From Adiantum capillus-veneris (Eukaryota > Streptophyta > Polypodiopsida > Polypodiales > Pteridaceae): a stretch of 58,000 bases of DNA. A model generated the notes under the pieces. The model ran no database searches and was not told the DNA's origin. It saw only the letters and a program-made list of their open reading frames with translations. This document shows, one piece after another, positions 56,290 through 58,000 of the stretch. The stretch is from positions 73,625,872-73,683,871 of the forward strand of contig CM043953.1 in NCBI GenBank assembly GCA_014529385.2. Reading direction: 5' to 3'. Every line of letters starts with the position of its first letter. Position 1 is the stretch's first letter. The position numbers and the translations under genes were made by a program.

Positions 56290-56660
56290 AATCTAATGAA
56301 TGAAAGTACAAACTTTGCCGCTTATGGGGCAAAGTGAAGGATCAGGAAGCTCTTTTGAAGGAGCCAAGGCCAACATCTTTTCACTTGGAATTGGCGGCTC
56401 GATTTGGAATTATGCCCGACAGACAAACGCCACAAGCGGAGGTAGTTTGACTCGCACCCAGATGGGATGTTGCCATTACACCGAGCATTGGCAAACTTCG
56501 TTTGCAATGACAGGGGTGTTCAGGGCACGCGAGTGACGTTCTACTTAAGATCCCTTGGTACCACAAGAACTACCCCGTGGTTGACTACCGGGCCGAGAAA
56601 GCGACTTTGATAAATGAAGGGCTTAGAGATTGTACTTGATGAACTTCAATTTCTTACTCA
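56290..56660 (+). other. Degenerate protease-RT linker of G3
   Basis: Protease motifs are not clear. A segment near 56540-56610 reads like the VxxGIPWxxxxNPxVDY region that follows gypsy proteases, in a broken frame. Confidence 0.35.
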
Positions 56661-56753
56661 TTCTTTTGGGAGAGAACTGAACGATGGATAAAGGTTGAAT
56701 ATGTTTTGACTTGATCAAAAGAACGCTAAGATTTTTCTCCACACTCATGCCGA

Positions 56754-57968
56754 TTGTTTTTCAGAGGGCCTGAAGATCAGACCATTGACCTGATACCTGG
56801 AAGCACGCCACTGAACCGGCCACCTTACGGTGTGAGCCGAGTACAGAATGAAAAGATTATGAACCCAGTGAAGAGTGGATATCATCAGATTCGAATTGCG
56901 CCGGGAGACGTCTACAAGCCAGCCTTTCGGACGACTTTTGGGTTATTTGAGTTTTTAGTGATGCCTTTTGGCTTAACCAATGCTCCTGCGACATTTAACC
57001 GGATGATGGACAGGATTTTTCAAGAGTACAGGCTATTTGTTGGCACTTTCTTTGATGATATCATTGTTTTCTTCAAGAATGAAGCAGAACACAGAGATCA
57101 TATGCTCCAGAGATACATTTTTTTTTGGGACACTTTGTCTCAGCAATAGGAGTGCAAATGGATCCGGCCAGACACTATCCGTGATTGGCCCGATTTGAAG
57201 AATGTCCATGAAGTTGAAAGCTTCTTGGGACTGTGTTCGTACTACAGACGGTTCATTCGAAAGTTTGCAAAGGTTGCTTCCCCTTTGCATATCTTGATAC
57301 AGAAAGGAGTCCCTTTCTCGTGGGGATCCACAGAGGTGACTGGCTTTCAGACATTGGAAGAGAAATTGACTATAGGACCATATTTGACTTTGCCGGACTA
57401 GCAGAAGTCATTTGAAGTATTTTGTGACGCTTGTGGTCGTAGTCTGGGTGCGGTCTTGATGCAAGAAGGCCTTGTCATTGCTTACGAGAGCCGATTGTTC
57501 TCTAGGCCGGAGATGACAACACATATTTATGAGAAAGAGCTTTTGGTGATTATCCATGCTCTTACTCAGTGGCGGCATTACCTACTCGGAGTGGATTTTA
57601 TTGTCTTTACAGACCATCAGAGTTTGCGCTACTTCTTGTCACAGAATCAGTTTTCGGAAAAGCAGATGCGGTGGGCGAACATCTTGTCACAGTTTCACCT
57701 CCAGATTGTCCATGTGCAGGGATAGACGAATGTGGTGGTAGATGCTTTGTCTTGGAAGCTGTTGGTTCTGGCTTTTTTTTCCGCGATACATCATAGGAGC
57801 TTTGAGGATATGGTCAATCAGTATGCCACAGATACAGATTTTGCAGATATTTTCACACGGATACGGGATGGGGAGACAATAGCTGGATACTCCCTTCGGG
57901 AAGGCTATTTTGATGAAAAAGACTATGTTGTGCGTTACACAGCCGTTGCGGGAAAAGGTTATGACTGA
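56754..57968 (+). pseudogene. Gypsy RT and RNase H of G3, with RT deletion
   Basis: RT begins with PPYGVSRVQNEKI and jumps within one residue to KSGYHQIRI. About 60-80 residues usually between them, including the first catalytic Asp, are deleted in frame. The rest is present: FLVMPFGLTNAPATFNRMMD and the active site FDDIIVF (about 57050). The thumb/connection (VESFLGLCSYYRRFIRKFA) follows after a TAG near 57148. RNase H follows another stop near 57401, with its three acidic motifs visible: VFCDA, YEKELL and TDHQSL. A TAG near 57723 precedes the frame entering the integrase zinc region. The element runs off the window. Confidence 0.88.
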
Positions 57969-58000
57969 ATGCCACTGTCCACCTTTTACGGGTGACCGCG

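Noticed and set aside
1-58000. tRNA or rRNA genes, bacterial operons, Shine-Dalgarno sites, terminators
   Set aside because: None seen. TGGTATCAGAGC matches are retrotransposon primer sites, not tRNA genes.

Overview
This window looks like nuclear DNA of a land plant with a large, repeat-rich genome. Nearly everything recognisable is retrotransposon sequence: Ty1-copia, Ty3-gypsy, plant LINEs, solo LTRs and small non-autonomous LTR elements. Long (CT)n, (GA)n and (CA)n arrays are unusually frequent. Most LTR elements use a primer site complementary to initiator tRNA-Met (TGGTATCAGAGC). Nothing bacterial or organellar was seen. A seed-free plant such as a fern is my guess, but the species cannot be fixed from the sequence.

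Layout. 0.9-5.4 kb holds a pair of degenerate LTR-like repeats flanking a compact, complete gag-only LTR element (1647-4207, TSD GTGCA). 5.4-8 kb has SSRs and a LINE 3' fragment. 8.1-11.5 kb is a decayed copia (I). 12.06-14.29 kb is a 5'-truncated LINE with poly-A tail and 16-bp TSD. 14.3-16.7 kb is SSR-rich and holds a long perfect hairpin. 16.7-21.9 kb is a near-complete, recently inserted copia (J) with several stops. 22-23 kb holds a leucine-rich-repeat receptor pseudogene. 23.5-26.5 kb has no gene I recognise.

26.5-45.2 kb is a nested complex. A copia (D, relative of I) was split by a large LTR element (C, 28255-43839). C was itself hit by two 1.6-kb solo LTRs of one family in opposite orientations (TSDs ATATC and GACCA). 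C carries gypsy gag and protease sequence, an ORF with repeated W-V-P-K motifs, a second LTR-like promoter, and a long coiled-coil, Gln-rich and acidic ORF of unknown function next to its 3' PPT.

46.2-46.7 kb holds the one clear host gene, the first two coding exons of a hypoxanthine phosphoribosyltransferase. Its catalytic PRPP-loop exon is not found in the window. Downstream are two non-autonomous gypsy-type elements (G1, with G2 inserted in its 3' LTR, TSD CAGGG), then the LTR, gag, RT and RNase H of a related coding element (G3) that runs off the right edge. The shared LTR blocks suggest G3-type elements mobilised G1 and G2. The G-family LTRs contain repeated ACGT-core and telo-box motifs, suggesting regulated promoters.
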